Assembly: GCA_027625915.1 (NCBI GenBank)
Contig: JANTQA010000057.1
Location: forward strand, 806,001-870,000
Origin: Anaeramoeba flamelloides
Taxonomy: Eukaryota; Metamonada; Anaeramoebidae
Direction of reading: 5' to 3'
Length of the DNA: 64,000 bases
Shown here: one piece after another, positions 36,681 through 50,474 of the stretch
Numbering within the stretch: the stretch's first letter is position 1
How the letters are laid out: each line of letters opens with the position of its first letter
Position numbers and translations under genes: made by a program
Notes under the pieces: generated by a model
The model's input: the letters and a program-made list of their open reading frames with translations, nothing else
Database searches by the model: none
What the model was told of the DNA's origin: nothing

Positions 36681-37158
36681 CTGTTGTCAAAATAATAGGT
36701 GCAAAAAAGTTTAATCCAGTTTTTCAAAATAAAAATCGTGTTTTTTTTGTCAAAGAAGACTTATACATCAACCACTCAAAGAAACCAACAATAAAAACTA
36801 ATTAAATAGAGTATTGGGTTCTAAAAGTCGGATTATTTAAAAAGTAATCTCAAAAATAAAGGATCAAATTCTAAAATGTATCTCAAAAAATAGAGTCAAT
36901 TTTTTATGTTAACCTATATCCAAAAAAAGAAAAAAATATAAAAAAAATAACAAAAAAATTATCAACAAATTAGATTCCTAATTTATCATTTAATTAAAGT
37001 ATCAAGGAATTTACCTCCAAATTTGATTTTAACTTAGGTATACTATTGGTTATTTACTTGAATATTCCATTGTAACCAGAAGAAAAAAGGTATGAATTAT
37101 ATTTTACAACACAGATTAAAGTCGTTATACACACATTATTTGGACCAATTTATATCTA
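36681..37158 (-). mobile_element. Element E copy 2, Tc1/mariner-like MITE
   Basis: Begins CTGTTGTCAAAATAATAGG after TA; inverted relative to 30136-30614. The right end ACACACATTATTTGGACCAA is the diverged inverted partner. No transposase. Confidence 0.6.
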
Positions 37159-37410
37159 AGAATTAATATCATTATTTTGTAAAATTATCCTGAGTAGAAT
37201 ATTAAAAATCGAATTGGAAAAATACTTATCCTGCCAAATGAAAAACTTTTATGTTGTTGTACTTTTTAGTTTTTATTCTTTTTTGCTTACAGTAAAATTA
37301 TCGCTATATAATTATTATTATCATTTTTTTAAAAAATTAAATAGGTTCAGAGAAATAACTATTATCTTTCAAATAGAGAATAATCAAACAGAAAACAATT
37401 TTTTCGAAAA

Positions 37411-37442
<32 letters not shown>

Positions 37443-37947
37443 AGAAAAATCAATATCATTCAGAAGCGCAAAGTGATGTAAATAAGAAGTTGATTTCCAA
37501 AAAACAATCAATTTTAATAATTTTTTTTTGAATATTTGTCATTTTTTTTTGATTTGAATTGACTTTTGAAAAATAAGAACTGTTTTGACATGAATATTTG
37601 GGTATAAATATAGCTCAAAAAACTATTTACTACCAATAATTCAAATTTCTAACCACGATGTTTTGATTTAATAAGCATTTCATATGCATAGTAACATAAA
37701 TAATCAGGAAATCTAACCAATATTCAATTTTATTATGTTTGTTGTAGTATATCAATTAAAAATATTATTTCGTGAAAGGGGTAATAGTTCGAAACTTTTC
37801 TCTTTTATTTTTTTGGGTTTATTTTAAGATAAATTGATAATAAAATAAAAAAAAATTAATTGTGTGAATTGAAGGGCTATATTTGATAAAACATTCATTT
37901 TGATCTTTTAAATATTTTTTTTAATATTGATACAAAAAAATATATTA

Positions 37948-38063
37948 ATATTTGTTTCTGTTAAAGAAGTCCTTTTTTTTTTTTTTTTTTCAAATATCAA
38001 TTATTTTATATAATTGGCCTTTGAATAATAAATAAGAAATATGAAAAATAATATACACCAAAG

Positions 38064-38114
<51 letters not shown>

Positions 38115-38679
38115 GGTAATAAACCTAATTAATCAATGGATTTTCTTAAAAATTTCAAAACTCAAATTCTTAGGTGTTAATTGAGAAAAACAATAATGCA
38201 TGTTCTGATCTTCTACTGTTATTTGAATAATAAATAGGAAAAAATTTTCACTTTATTATCTATAATTTTCTTTTAGAAATCAAGTCCCCAATCAAAGTAG
38301 GTTGATATTTCATGTCTATATTTGAAAAAGTAAATGAAAATGAAGTGAAAATTTTTCAGTTTATTATTTAAATATCAGGATCAAAGATTGAATTAAAGTT
38401 ATAAAGAAATCATTATAATTTCTCAACAATTATTTCCTCAGTTTCAATAGCCTTATAATAACAATTTTTTTATCAACTGAACATTGATCTTAAAATAAAA
38501 AATTTTTTTACATCTGAATTTTACTCAAAAAAAAACATAAAAAAAAAAAAAAATTGTAAAAAAATGATTTCAATTTTGAAAATTCCAAAATAAATTGTTT
38601 CTTCTAATATCTATGTAAAACCTTTGAACATATGTATTTCACATACATTACAACTGGGTACCTTTGACTGGAAAATATT
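37948..38679 (-). mobile_element. Element B copy 2 (732 bp), TTA target duplication
   Basis: Inverted copy of 24708-25403, with ends ATATTTGTTTCTGTTAAAG and CCTTTGACTGGAAAATATT, and TTA directly on both sides. It holds a D-type foldback at 38216-38378 and an (AT)n run expanded at 38068-38111. Confidence 0.8.
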
Positions 38680-40183
38680 TTAGTTTATTCTATATACTTT
38701 TTATGTTTTTAGAAACCTGTATTAGTAGAAAGTTTTTTTATGTATTGAAAAAAAAAATGAAAAAAAAAACACTATCAAGTTATTTATTTATCTATTCAGT
38801 TCAATTCATGAAATTATTGAAAGGAAACATTTCCTAACTCAATTATAATCTTGATATTTTTCTTTAAAATGTTTTTTTTTAAAATTAATACCAAAAATTC
38901 AAGGTTTACAATCCAAACAACATGAACAAAGAATTATATTGTGTTTTATGCAGTCTCAATGTTATTTTGTTTCTGAGATGATCGATCTTAAAATATAATT
39001 AATTTTAAAAATGATTAAAAAATGTATTTATTTTTATTTCTCAGAAATCTGAATTAGTGAGTGTTCTCAAAAAGATTAATTGATTGGAATTTATTTAATA
39101 AACAAAATTATTTTTTTGGTTTTCAATTGAAATTTTTATTTAGGTTTGGTTTTATTTGGGGATTTTGATAAAATTGATTTTTTTTTTAGATAATTGAGTT
39201 AAAGTAAAATAAATATTTCAATTAACAACCCAGTAACCAAAAGTCATATTTAAATACCTTTCAACATATTAATATTGTAATCATTAAATTCATATTTTGG
39301 AAAAAAAAATAAATTCATTTTTTAATCATTTTTAAAATGAATTATATCTAAAGATCAATCATTTCATAGCCAAAAAAACATAGTCATTACACCAAACACC
39401 AAACAATTCTTTTTTCTAGTTTCAGGGATTGTAAACCTTAAAATATAAGTAAAGGTGAAAAAATAATTTTATCAAAAGATGATTTTTTTATTGGGAACTG
39501 GATTATTATTATATTTTTGACTTTACCATTCATCGTGACATTCTGGTAAAAATTTAAATCATTTACAAACCGCTGTCCGTTTGTGAAAATTGGCCGTGTC
39601 GTATGTTATTTCTATTTCTTGGAAAGATTTTTTTGGTTTATGTTTGAAAACTTTTATAAGAAAGGATTTTTAAGATTTCCAAATAGAAAAACAGATCTTA
39701 TTCGATCTGTTTATTTTTAAAATAACAGTAAGGTAATATTTATTTGTGAAATTTCCAATATAACCAAATTTTAAATCCAAGTTGTCTAAAGCAAAATAAC
39801 TAAATAAAATTTGTTATTTCATTTTCCTTTTTAAAAATTTTTTGGATAACTTAGAAGGAAGAATTTTAATGAATGAGAAACTGTTTAAAATTAGTTAGAA
39901 ATTCGAAACAATTTTTGTAACGAATTGTTTTGAAGGTATAATTTGAATCAAAATAAAAAAAATCGAAAAAGAACAAAAAAAATTTTGAAAATATTTATCT
40001 GTTTTTTGAAAATAAAAATAATCGAATTTTACAAAGGTAATTTAGTTATTGTTGTAAATTTAATTTTACTTGAAGAGGTAAAGAAATAATAATCTTTAAA
40101 ATTTCGGTTAAATTCGAACTTTTTCATTTTTTACATTTCAGCTTCCAAAGTAAAAGTATTTTATGAGACATAACAATCATTAA

Positions 40184-40442
40184 ATGTCACACAGGACAAA
40201 TATTTTGACAAGTCAACAGCAAGAAGAGGAAGAATTTGAATACCACAAAGATTTTGAAACAGAAATTGTTTCTTTGTTAATTCGAAAAGATCCTCTTCGG
40301 AATTTTTTTCTTTTTCCGAAGAAATTGGTACAAGTAGAAATTAAAGAAAGAAATTTTAGACTGTTAAACCCAATACCTGTATTTGATTAATTTTTTTATT
40401 TTAACCACAAAATCAGATCTTTTTTTACTCAAAAATCTATTC

Positions 40443-40473
<31 letters not shown>

Positions 40474-43147
40474 ACCAAAAGATAAAAATATGGGAACAAC
40501 CAACCAATTCTTTTGTTCTGAATTTCATTAATTCAATTAATAAACCTCTAACTCGGGTTAAATTTCGAGCACGAATGTATTGCAATGAGGATGCAAATAG
40601 TAAAGCCAAAAGCACTCAAAGCGATCACACCAACATTACTGAATATGAAGTGGACTATGAATATGAAAACAAAAAATACAACAAAAGAGAAAATCAGTTA
40701 TCCACATATTCTCTCTTAAGTGAACGAGACATGAGCTCAATTCTGTCGAGTTTGGACACGCCAAAAATCAATGAGCTAGGTATGACGCAAATGAAAATAA
40801 TTAAAACAGATTACCGACAAGACATTATCCATGGAGTGACACAAAACCAGAAATTACAAAAGAACAGGAAGCTATTAAAAAGGAACCAGCAGGATTTGTT
40901 TGTTGTGTACAATGACTGTAAAGACGAGAAAATTAATCTGGGCGATTATCTCCATGACGATCGGATCCCTGTTGAAAACTATTTCTTCCCGTCATTCCGG
41001 AGGATCGTCTTTGAACCACAGGAACTTTCCTTTGCAATTGGCGACATTGAGCCGTATTTCTGCACCGCGGCGATTTACGATCTTGGCAATAAACAAAAAT
41101 TGACGGAGAATTACTCTTTTCATTTCAATTTAAAGGCAAATGAGAGATACTACAACCAATACCAAAATGTTCAAAATCTCAAAAAGAAAAAAATCAATAA
41201 TAATTATATTATAAATAACCAAAGAGCAATTTTCAATTTAACAAAAATATCTACAAAAATTATTTTATTAATTCGAATTGAAAAGATTTTTGAAGGCGAC
41301 TATGACAAAATTATTGAAAAGTATTTGAAAAGCTCGTCTCAACAGACTCACGTATCTCAAAAGAAAATTAATCAGAGTTTTGACAATGATTTGTTTGGGA
41401 AAAAAAAAAAAAATTTTGGGAAATTTAAGCAGCCCTTTGCTTTTTTAACAATTCATTTATTTAATGAAAATAATGAAGTTGAAAAGGATTTAATTAAAGG
41501 CGTACATATTTCTACTTTTATGAAATATAAAGACAATATTTCGGATGAAGATTTTTTAAATTTCCAAAGTTCTTCTTATTTGATGCAAGAATTAATCCCT
41601 GGGTTTTTAAAAATTAAAGTTTGGGAATTAAAAAACCCAAATGAAATTAATGGGATTTTATTAGATCCTTGTTATAGGATTATAGACAATCAAAATGATC
41701 TTTATAAAAACAATATCAAGCAAAGTACTGCAAACAAGAACAAGAACAAGAACAAGAGCAAAAACAAGAACAAGAACAAGAGCAAAAACAAGAGCAAAAA
41801 CAAGAACAAGAACAAGAACAAGAACAAGAACAAAAACAAGAACAAGAACAAGAACAATAACAATAACAATAACAAGAATAAGAACACAGACAAAATCACA
41901 AGCAAGGATGAGAACAAAAGCAAAAACAAAACCAAAACCAAAACCAAAAGCAAAGACAAAAATAAAAGTAAAAGTAAAACAAAAACCAAAGCCAAAGCCA
42001 AAAGCAAAAGCAAAAGTAAAAATAAAAGCAAATCACACCTTTATAGTATTTCAAATAAAAATAAAAACATTTTTGGTGTTGAATGCCAAGATTTACCAAT
42101 AAATCCAAAAAAATCACCAAATTTGAGTTTTATTAATCTATTATATCTATATCCAAAAATTGTCAAATTTCAAAAAAAGAATCTTAAAAGTCTTGTTATT
42201 AAAATTGAATATAAAATCGATGATAATTTAAATAGATTAGGCTTGCCGATTTTTTATGGTGAATCTACCGAATTAAATCTGATTAATTGTAAGTGGACCA
42301 AAATCCAATATAAAAAAAAGGAATTATCATTATATGATGAGATTAAAATAAAATTGCCATTAAATTTTAAAGATAAAGATCATTTATTCTTTACTTTTTA
42401 TTCTATTGAGAAAATATCATTAAAAAAAACCGTCATTGGCTATTCGATTTTGCCAATTGATAAAAAAACCTTTTATAATAATAATATTAATAATAATAAT
42501 ACATTTAATTTATCGATTTATAACCAATTAACCAATTCAGACTATTTAAGCAAGATTAATGCGAATATGAATAATCACAGCATTAGTAACACTAATAATA
42601 ATTATATCAAAAATGAAAAAATTAATAAAAATAATGTTTTCCAATTAAAGTTTTGTTTGGTTAGTTCAATTTATCCAGAAAATAAAATCATTTATAAAAT
42701 TTTTAACAACAATTTAAAGATAAACAAAATAAACAACATTAAGAATGAATCTAGCAAATCCAATTCCAATAATGTTAATCACAAAATTGATGAAAAGGAG
42801 AAAAAATCTTTTAATAAATTAATAAATTCTTTTAAATTTTTAATCAAAATACCAATTTATATTAAAATCCAATATTTTCAAATAATATTAGATCTTTTTT
42901 TTAATAGTATTTTTCATTTAAATAATGATAATTTTTTACAACAAAAATTATTTAATTTATTTATTCAATTTATTCAAACTATTGAAAATGAAAACACTCG
43001 ATTAATTAATAATTTATTGGTTCCTTATATTGATAATTATTTTAATTATATTAAATTTTCTGATATAAATCTATATAACAATTCAAGTTTATATAACAAC
43101 AACAGCACTACTACCAATAATAATAATCATAATAATAATACTAATAC

Positions 43148-43181
<34 letters not shown>

Positions 43182-44404
43182 CATACGAATAATATTGATG
43201 ACAACAACAACAATAATAAACGTACTGACGATATTAATATATCAAATAGAAATGATGATAAAAATATTAATGGATCAAATCAAAAAAAAAACCCGAAAAT
43301 TTATTTTTTTGAAAAAATGGTAACCCTAAGTATTTTCCAATTGAGTAATGATAAAATCCAAGAAGAAATTAAATATGGGTCAATTATTTCTCAAGAAGCA
43401 TGGTTTATATTATCTTTGGTTTGTAAATCAATGATTTTATATTTGAATAAATGTAAAAAATTAAAATATAATCAGAATAATTTATCAAAAAATTTTACTT
43501 TTGAATACTTACAAAATTTACAAAACTTATTTTCCTTACTACGAGAACAAGTTCAAATTAATATCATCCATTCAATTCCAATTGCAACAAAGCTAAATAA
43601 ATATTTGGCGTTTTTTTTAAAAGACATTTTTTATATTGTTGATCGAAAAATTGTATTCCAAATGGTACATGAATATTTAAATGATTTTCATATCTCTAAT
43701 GATTCAGATACTTTATTATTCAAATTCAAATTCAAATTTTTAAATTATTTAATTGACAATGAATTATTTTTCCATTTAAATTTGCCGACTTTGCCATTGT
43801 TAACGACCCAATTTGATACTTTTGAATATTTGAGTGATAATTATTATTTATCTGGGCTAATTTTTAAAGAAATTAGTGAAATTTTCCGAAAGGTGAAAAT
43901 TGAAGAATTATCGATTTGCTTAAATTTGGCTTTCCAATTAATAAATCAACAATTAATTCGAATACAAAATAATTTACAATTTAAAATTTTTAAAAATAAA
44001 ACATCATTAAGCCTAAATATTCATGGCGCCAATAAGAATAATAACAAGAAGAAAAATAAAAAAATCAAAAAACGGATGGTAACAATGTTTTTACCATTAT
44101 TGATTTTAATTATAGACTATTTACGAGATTTAAAGATCTTAATTATCGAAAATCAACAAAATATTTTGATAAATTTATTGTTTATTTTAAAATATATTAA
44201 TAAAAAATATTTAATTGATTGGTTGAAAAATACTAATAAAGAAAGAATTGACGGCTTTTTTGAATTATTGGGTATATGTGTTCACAATTTTGAATATTTT
44301 GGTATTAATAAATATTTAGAAATCAATAATAATAATTATAATAAAAACAATTTAAAATTTTCTTTTTTCAGTTTCTTGCAAAGTAATAAGAAGAATAATA
44401 AATT

Positions 44405-44436
<32 letters not shown>

Positions 44437-47400
44437 CATATCTGATAGGAAAGGAAATGGAAGAAGAAAGTAAAGCAGAAAGTGAAAGTATAAAGGAAGA
44501 GGAAGGGGGAAAGGAAATGGAAAGAGGGGGGGGAAACGGAAGAGGAAGAGGAAATGAAAGAGAAAGAGGAAATGAAAGAGAAAGAGGAAATGAAAGAGAA
44601 ATAGAAAGGGGAAATGAAAGAGAAAGAGGAAATGAAAGAGAAAGAGAAAGAGAAAAGGGTACAGAAGAGGAGGTAAGGGAAAGGGGATATGAAAAGGATA
44701 AAAAAAATGTTGATTTAAACCAATTAAAAGAATTAACGAATATTAATTTTGTTGGTAATAAAAGAAAATCTTCAAATATTATAAAGCATTTCAAAAATAG
44801 TGATAATTTAAATAATGATGATAATATTTTAAAATATGAAAAAGAATTAAGAAATGAAATTTCCAAATTTAATAATAAAAATAATTTAGAAATTAACTTT
44901 ATTAATTCTAATAATGGATCTAATTCTTTTAAAGATAATATGAACAATAAAAATAAAGATAAAGACCGTTTTAAACGTAAAAAAAAATCCAAATCCTTTT
45001 CTTCATCTATTCACATTACTCATCTTAGAAATACTAAGAATGATAATAATAATAATAAAAAGATCAAGAATAATAGAGCAAAATCTTTAAATTCAAAGCC
45101 AGAAGTATTAAATAACTTTTTTAATTCGGAAAAAAAATTAAATTTTCAAGTTTATTCGATTATTATTAATTTGATCGAAAAATTATTAATCAAAATTGAA
45201 TTAAATCAAAACGAGAATGAAAATTTAGAAAATTCACAAAGTTTAATTTCAAAAATATTTAATTTATTAATTTTAATTTTAAACAAAAATTGCCCAAATA
45301 TATTAATCAAGCATTTAATCGAACTATTAAAATTCTTTTTAGAAAAATTTAAAAAGCAGTTCTTCCACCAAAAAAACAATCATATCTTAAGACAATTGTG
45401 TCTAATTATTTTTAATTTCACTATTTATCACAACTCAATGATTCGATCTGTATCAAACAGTTTTATTTATTTATTAATATTGACAAATTATGAGATTTAT
45501 CAAGATTTATCACAGATAAAAATCCATTTAAGTATCGCTTTAGATAATTTGGTTAGCACATATAATGAGAATGATGTTGAAACAAAGAATAATCCAAACA
45601 ACAACGATGATGACGAGAATGAGAATGATCAAGAAGATATTGATGATGATGACGACGACGACGACAACGATGATGATGATGGTGGTGGTGATGATGATGA
45701 TGATCAAAAGAACGCAGCAGGGAAAAGAAATTATTATAATAATAATCAAAATGTTGATTTTCAAAAAAAAATATATTATCATAAAAAAACCTTTTCTCTC
45801 ATTAATTATTTGTCTTCCAAAAAAAAAGATAAAAAGTTCCAATTGCAAAGTAAAAAATTGTTAAATTATTTAATTCGATTACTAGTTGATTCCCTCAGAG
45901 TAAATGCACAAAAATATGATCCTGAAATGCATGCAGATTTGTTAATTAGAATTGCCAATAGTCATAAAAATACACCTAACATTCGAATGTTCTGGTTAAC
46001 TTCCTTAGAAAAATTAATGATCAAGAAAAAAAATTTTGCAGAAGCAGGAATGATCATTTTACACAAATCTGCAATCATATTAGAGTATTTAAAAATTAAT
46101 TATAAACAAAAAAAATTATCGAATCAAAAGAACAAAATTTCAACCCAAGAAGATAATGAAGACATTTTTATTAATAAAAATGACAAAAAGAATAAAAATG
46201 GGGGAATGGGTAGTAAAGGGGACATGAAACAGAAACAGAAACAAAAACAGAAACAGAAGGAGAAAAGGAAAAGGAAAAATTATAATAAGAGTAATTTATT
46301 AATTTTAAAAAATGGTTTAAACTCCTTTCTTCATATTAGCGAATCAATAATTGAAGAAAAATTTAATAAAAAAAATTTGCCTGATTGCAGATTTATTGAT
46401 AAAAATAATTTTTCAAAACAAATATTAATCCAAAATTTAGAAAAATGTGTTAATTATTTTAATCAAGCAGAATTGTTTGAATTATCTTCAGAAGTCTCTG
46501 AAATTTTAATAAAAATATATAAAAAGAAAAAAGATTTTAAATCAATTTCTGAAACTTATAATAATCTCAAAAAAAACTATGACAAATTGTTTACAGAATT
46601 GTTTGATTTGAAACGTTTTTTTGGCCATTTCTATCGAGTGGGATTTTATGGCAAACCATTTGGTGAAATAAATGGTTTAGAATACATTTATAAGGCACAG
46701 TCAACAGAAATGGTCATCAATTTAAAGGAAAGATTATTAAATCAATTTAGAATAAAATTTAATGACAAAGAAGCTGCTGATCAAATTGAATTTATTGATG
46801 ACCATCAATTTGAACAAAATATTAATTTAAATGATAGTATACACATAAAGAAATGCTATATCCTATTAACAACAGTTCATCCATATATTAATTTAATGAA
46901 ACAAAATAGTAAGTTTAGTGACGGAAACGATGATGATGTTGACGATGTGGATGATGATGATGATGACGACGACGACGATGATGACGATGACGATGATGAC
47001 GACGACGATGGAGATAAGAGCAATAAATTATATTCCTTTAGAAAGAAAACTATCAAAAACCTTTTCAAAAATAAAGTTAAAAAATTTTATTATAATGAAC
47101 ACTATTCCCTATCTGGCCAAAACACCAACCAAATTCAGGACACTTGCCTCAAAAAAAGAATTTTTACCATCGAAAATTCTTTTCCCTATATTAAAACTAG
47201 ATTAAAAATAATCAACAAAAAGATATTAAATTTATCTCCCATCGAAGTGGCCATCTATTCTTTAAAAGAAAAAATAATGCAATTTGAAATTGAATTTTCA
47301 AAATTTGAAGTTAGAATCAATTCTTTGCAGTCCTTATTGATAGGTACGCTCTTAACACAGGTTAACGCTGGGCCTTTAGAATTCGCCAACGTATTTTTAT

Positions 47401-47726
47401 TGAATAAAAAATCATATAAATTAGCCCACATCAACCAATTGAAAAGTTGCTATAAAAAATTCCTCATTTGTATACAAAAAGCAGTAAAGCTTCATTCAAA
47501 AAAAATTGGCAGAACACAATTACAATTACAATTAAGACTTGACGATGCCTTGAAAACTTTTAAAATATTTATTTTGAAAATTTTTCAAAATGAAAATTCT
47601 CCATATATTAAACCTCAAAAAAAATTATCACAAATAATTGTACAAGAAATAAGAAATTCTAAACAGCCAATACAAAAAAATATTAATTTAAATAATGAAT
47701 ATATTAATAATTCTAAAAAGAATTAA
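40184..47726 (+). CDS. DOCK-family guanine nucleotide exchange factor (zizimin-like), 2 exons
   Basis: Exons 40184-40378 and 40482-47726, phase 0, give 2,479 residues. DOCK proteins activate Rac/Cdc42 GTPases to drive actin remodelling, motility and phagocytosis. Exon 1 carries DPLRNFFLFP and ends NPIP, matching the N terminus of DOCK-C (DOCK6/7/8) proteins, as does FRRIVFEPQELSFAIGDIEPYF further on. DHR1, the C2-like lipid-binding domain, lies at about 610-800 (LYLYPKIVKFQ, then DEIKIKLPL and LFFTFYS). DHR2, the exchange domain, lies at about 1,850-2,440 (DPEMHADLLIRIA, YRVGFYGKPFG, FPYIKTRLKII, LSPIEVAIYSL). The nucleotide-sensor segment TQVNAGPLEFANVF at about 2,355 is intact, so it should be active. 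Odd: long Lys/Asn (KNKNKS), Asn, Glu/Arg/Gly (NERERG) and Asp runs lie between domains. The 103-nt intron starts GTATTT and ends in A28 then ACCAAAAG. Confidence 0.92.
41716..42040 (+). repeat. In-frame AACAAG/AAAGCAAA repeat in DOCK
   Basis: Hexamer-like repeat coding (KN)n and (KS/KT)n just before DHR1. It is open in several frames and on the opposite strand, which explains the overlapping frames there. Confidence 0.85.
46925..47012 (+). repeat. In-frame GAT/GAC run (poly-Asp) in DOCK DHR2
   Basis: About 25 Asp codons, mixed GAT and GAC, inside the DHR2 region between the YILLTTVHPYI segment and the FPYIKTR segment, in a part where family members vary in length. A similar Asp-rich run is at 45600-45710. 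Confidence 0.85.
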
Positions 47727-48153
47727 TTAATTATTTTTTTTTCAAAAATAAATAACAATTAATTATCGAATACTTTTGAATTTTGTTTTTTTTTTATATT
47801 TTTTTTTAAATGAATATTTATATTGGAATTTTTTTTTTAACTAAAATTAGATTTATCAAGATTCAAGTTAGAAATACATTATTATGATTTATAATTTTTT
47901 TTGTTCATTTAACATCTTTATTATTTGGTTTTATTTAATATTTATATATATTATTTTGAAAAAATCTAAATCTTATTTATTTTGAGAAATGAGTAATCTA
48001 AATCTTAAATTCTGTTTTAAATAATTAACTAATAATTAAATTATAAATATTATGGATAACATAAAATTGATTCTAAAAACATTGATATTTTTAGAATGAT
48101 TTAAAAGTTAATTATGAACCAGATTTAATTATTAGTTGTTCTTGAAAACTAAA

Positions 48154-48190
<37 letters not shown>

Positions 48191-49253
48191 TTAATATATG
48201 GGATAATTTTTTTTTTAAAGAATTTGTTTTAATGAATATAGAAAGCTAAAATCTATTATAATATTGTTAAAACCTACCCCCAATTCAGTATTTTAATTCA
48301 ACCCCCATAATCTTTTACTTAAAATCGAAAAAAAATAAAAATATTTTCAATTTTTTTTTATTTTTTAGTTAGTAAAATCAAAATCATTTTAAAGATCATT
48401 CAATAAGAGTTTGAATTTGCTTGTTTTTGTTCCAAAATTCAAATAAATAAAGAAAACAATTTTATTTTTTTTTATAAAATTGGAAATTTCTTTTGAATTT
48501 TTTTCTTGAAAAATACAACTCCTTTTTTTTTTGTATCAAGTGGAACACACTCTGCCAAAACAAAACAATTTTAAAACCAAAATTGAAATTAAACAATTCT
48601 TTCTATTGGTTGAGAAAATAAATTTATTTTTTTTGTTCTTTTCTAGGACCAAAAAAAAAAAAAAAAGATAAAATCTAATTACTACCAAACATTCAAGCCA
48701 CAAACCGGTTTATTTCTATTGTTTATTTGTAATTTTTGAAACCAGTTTGGTAATAAATAATCTCAAAAAGTAAATCTCATGAAGAAAAATGAAGTATCAA
48801 ATTCCAGATGTATATTATGGATTTAATTTTTGAAGGAAAAATTTCACTTCAAAAAAAGCAATTAAACACAATTTTCCAATCTCACTCTGAACTAAATAAC
48901 GTTTTATCCTTTTGATTTCGAATTTGAAATGGTAGTTTTCCAAAAAAATTATTCCAAAAATAAATAAAATACCTTCTTATTTTACGAAAAATTGTAGTAT
49001 TTCAAGGTATTGGTTTTTTATTACCAATCTATTTTGTACCAATCTCTTATCTTCATAAAACCGAGTATCTAAACTTTTTTAACCATGTTGAATTCTAATT
49101 TCAATAAGTAACCGTTCATTCAATTCCAAATTAATAGATTTTTAATTATGATTTCACAATAAGCAAAAAAATGTTTCAGTTTTTTATCTTTGTATTTTTT
49201 TCTTTATTAGTTTATTAATCAGCAATTCCCATTCAATTTTTAATAATAGCATA
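47727..49253. other. Intergenic downstream of DOCK
   Basis: Very AT-rich. It includes an (AT)n run at 48153-48186 and homopolymers. No gene or known element is seen. Confidence 0.5.
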
Positions 49254-49557
49254 ATGGTCAATATTATTTTTGGTGTCCATTACTGGAAATTCGAAAAAAT
49301 AAAAAATACCGAAATTGTAGCGAAAGACATATATTTTCAATTTATTATTTCAGGTGAGTCACAATTTTTAAAATGGAGTTTGTATTACCCGACTAAAAAA
49401 GGAAGGGTATTTTTATTGAATTATTTTTTATTTATTTTTTTAGATGTTTCATTTTAACTTTAAAATCCAAAACATACACTCAATAACCTCTTTCTTTGTA
49501 TTTTTTTATTCTTTACAAGACTTTTTTAATTATTCAAAAATTAATTTCAAAAAGTGA
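49254..49557 (+). CDS. Possible small two-exon gene, unknown
   Basis: The first segment (49254-49406) starts with ATG, and its 51 codons have mixed composition (for example YFQFIISGESQFLKWSLYYP), better than the surrounding noise. A GTATTT donor follows, and 37 nt later a TTTTTTTAG acceptor leads in phase to a 37-codon segment ending TGA at 49557, for 88 residues. I recognise no family. The intron would be far shorter than the others here and pyrimidine-ended, unlike the firm introns of this window. The second segment is Phe-rich and may be noise. Alternatively the first segment is an exon of a gene I cannot complete. Confidence 0.22.
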
Positions 49558-50474
49558 AAAAATAAAATAAAAATAAAAAAAAAAAAAAGATCTTTCACAA
49601 TTTTGAACGAAAGAAAAAAAACAGTTCAACATTTATACTTTAATAAAGCAACAATCAATCTTTATTAATTTTTTTCTTGTATTAGATTAGAATGTTAATA
49701 TTTTTTTTGAATGTTAAGTTTCATTAAAATAATAATATTTCAAATAACGAAAAGTAAATATATCTAATTGTAAAGAAATTTTTTTTGGGATGAGGTTTTT
49801 TTTTTGTTTCAAATATCTTTAAAGATAATTATGTTGTGTTGGCGTTTTTAAGGCACTGGAAGTTGTTTTAATCAAAGTCATTGATTCTTTACCATTTAAT
49901 GAAAGAAAATAATAAATAAATTATATTTTAAGATTATTTGGTTTCTGTTTTTATGGCAATTATCACAATATTCACAATTAATAAGATGTTAATATTTTTC
50001 TTTATGCTCCAACTTTTTTTTTTACTAAATAAATTTATTTCTTTAAATTTCCACGTTTTTCTCCACTTCTTTATAATCTTCTTCCTCTTCTTCTTCCTCT
50101 TCCTCTTCCTCTTCCTCTTCCTCTTCCTCTTCCTCTTCCTCTTACTCTTACTCTTACTCTTCCTCTTCCTCTTCCTCTTCCTCTTCCTCTTCCTCTTCAT
50201 CTTTTTCTTCCTCTTTGAAAATATTTCGTTTAATAGCCAATAAAACAATTATATTAATTGTTTTTGTATGCGTCTGGAAATAAATATGATTCTTTTTGGA
50301 AAGAAAAATATTAAGAATTATTCTAAAGGTGTAAATTCATTTTAAAAAAGTGAAAATAAAAGGTTTTAAAGATTCCACTGCCAAACTATTTGATTTAAAA
50401 ATTTCAACCTTTTTATAGATACCATTTAAAACTTTTCGAAATTGAGTGTTGTATTTTCAGGTTAATCCTAAGGT
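49558..50474. other. Intergenic with TCTTCC microsatellite
   Basis: AT-rich spacer. The (TCTTCC)n tract at 50080-50215 gives spurious Lys/Arg-rich and Leu/Phe-rich frames on the two strands. No gene is seen. Confidence 0.6.
50080..50215 (+). repeat. (CTCTTC)n microsatellite
   Basis: About 20 hexamer units, with a short CTCTTA variant block in the middle. Outside any gene I can support. Confidence 0.9.

Larger units (their letters stand above)
33661..40183. other. Intergenic transposon graveyard
   Basis: Between the divergent DHHC and DOCK starts. It contains, in order, a CACTA-like copy (34694-35387), element F copy 1 (36016-36456), element E copy 2 (36681-37158) and element B copy 2 (37948-38679), with AT microsatellites between. 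Frames at 34018-34200, 35345-35700 and 37214-37531 show no domain. The last about 500 bases should hold the DOCK promoter, but nothing specific is recognisable. Confidence 0.6.

Noticed and set aside
44336-44992. A 218-codon frame on the minus strand inside DOCK
   Set aside because: It is the Ser/Leu/Phe-rich antisense of the NERERG repeat and poly-Lys run; no domain, and DOCK coding on + is clear.
49934-50248. Lys/Arg-rich and Leu/Phe-rich frames
   Set aside because: Readings of the CTCTTC microsatellite on the two strands.
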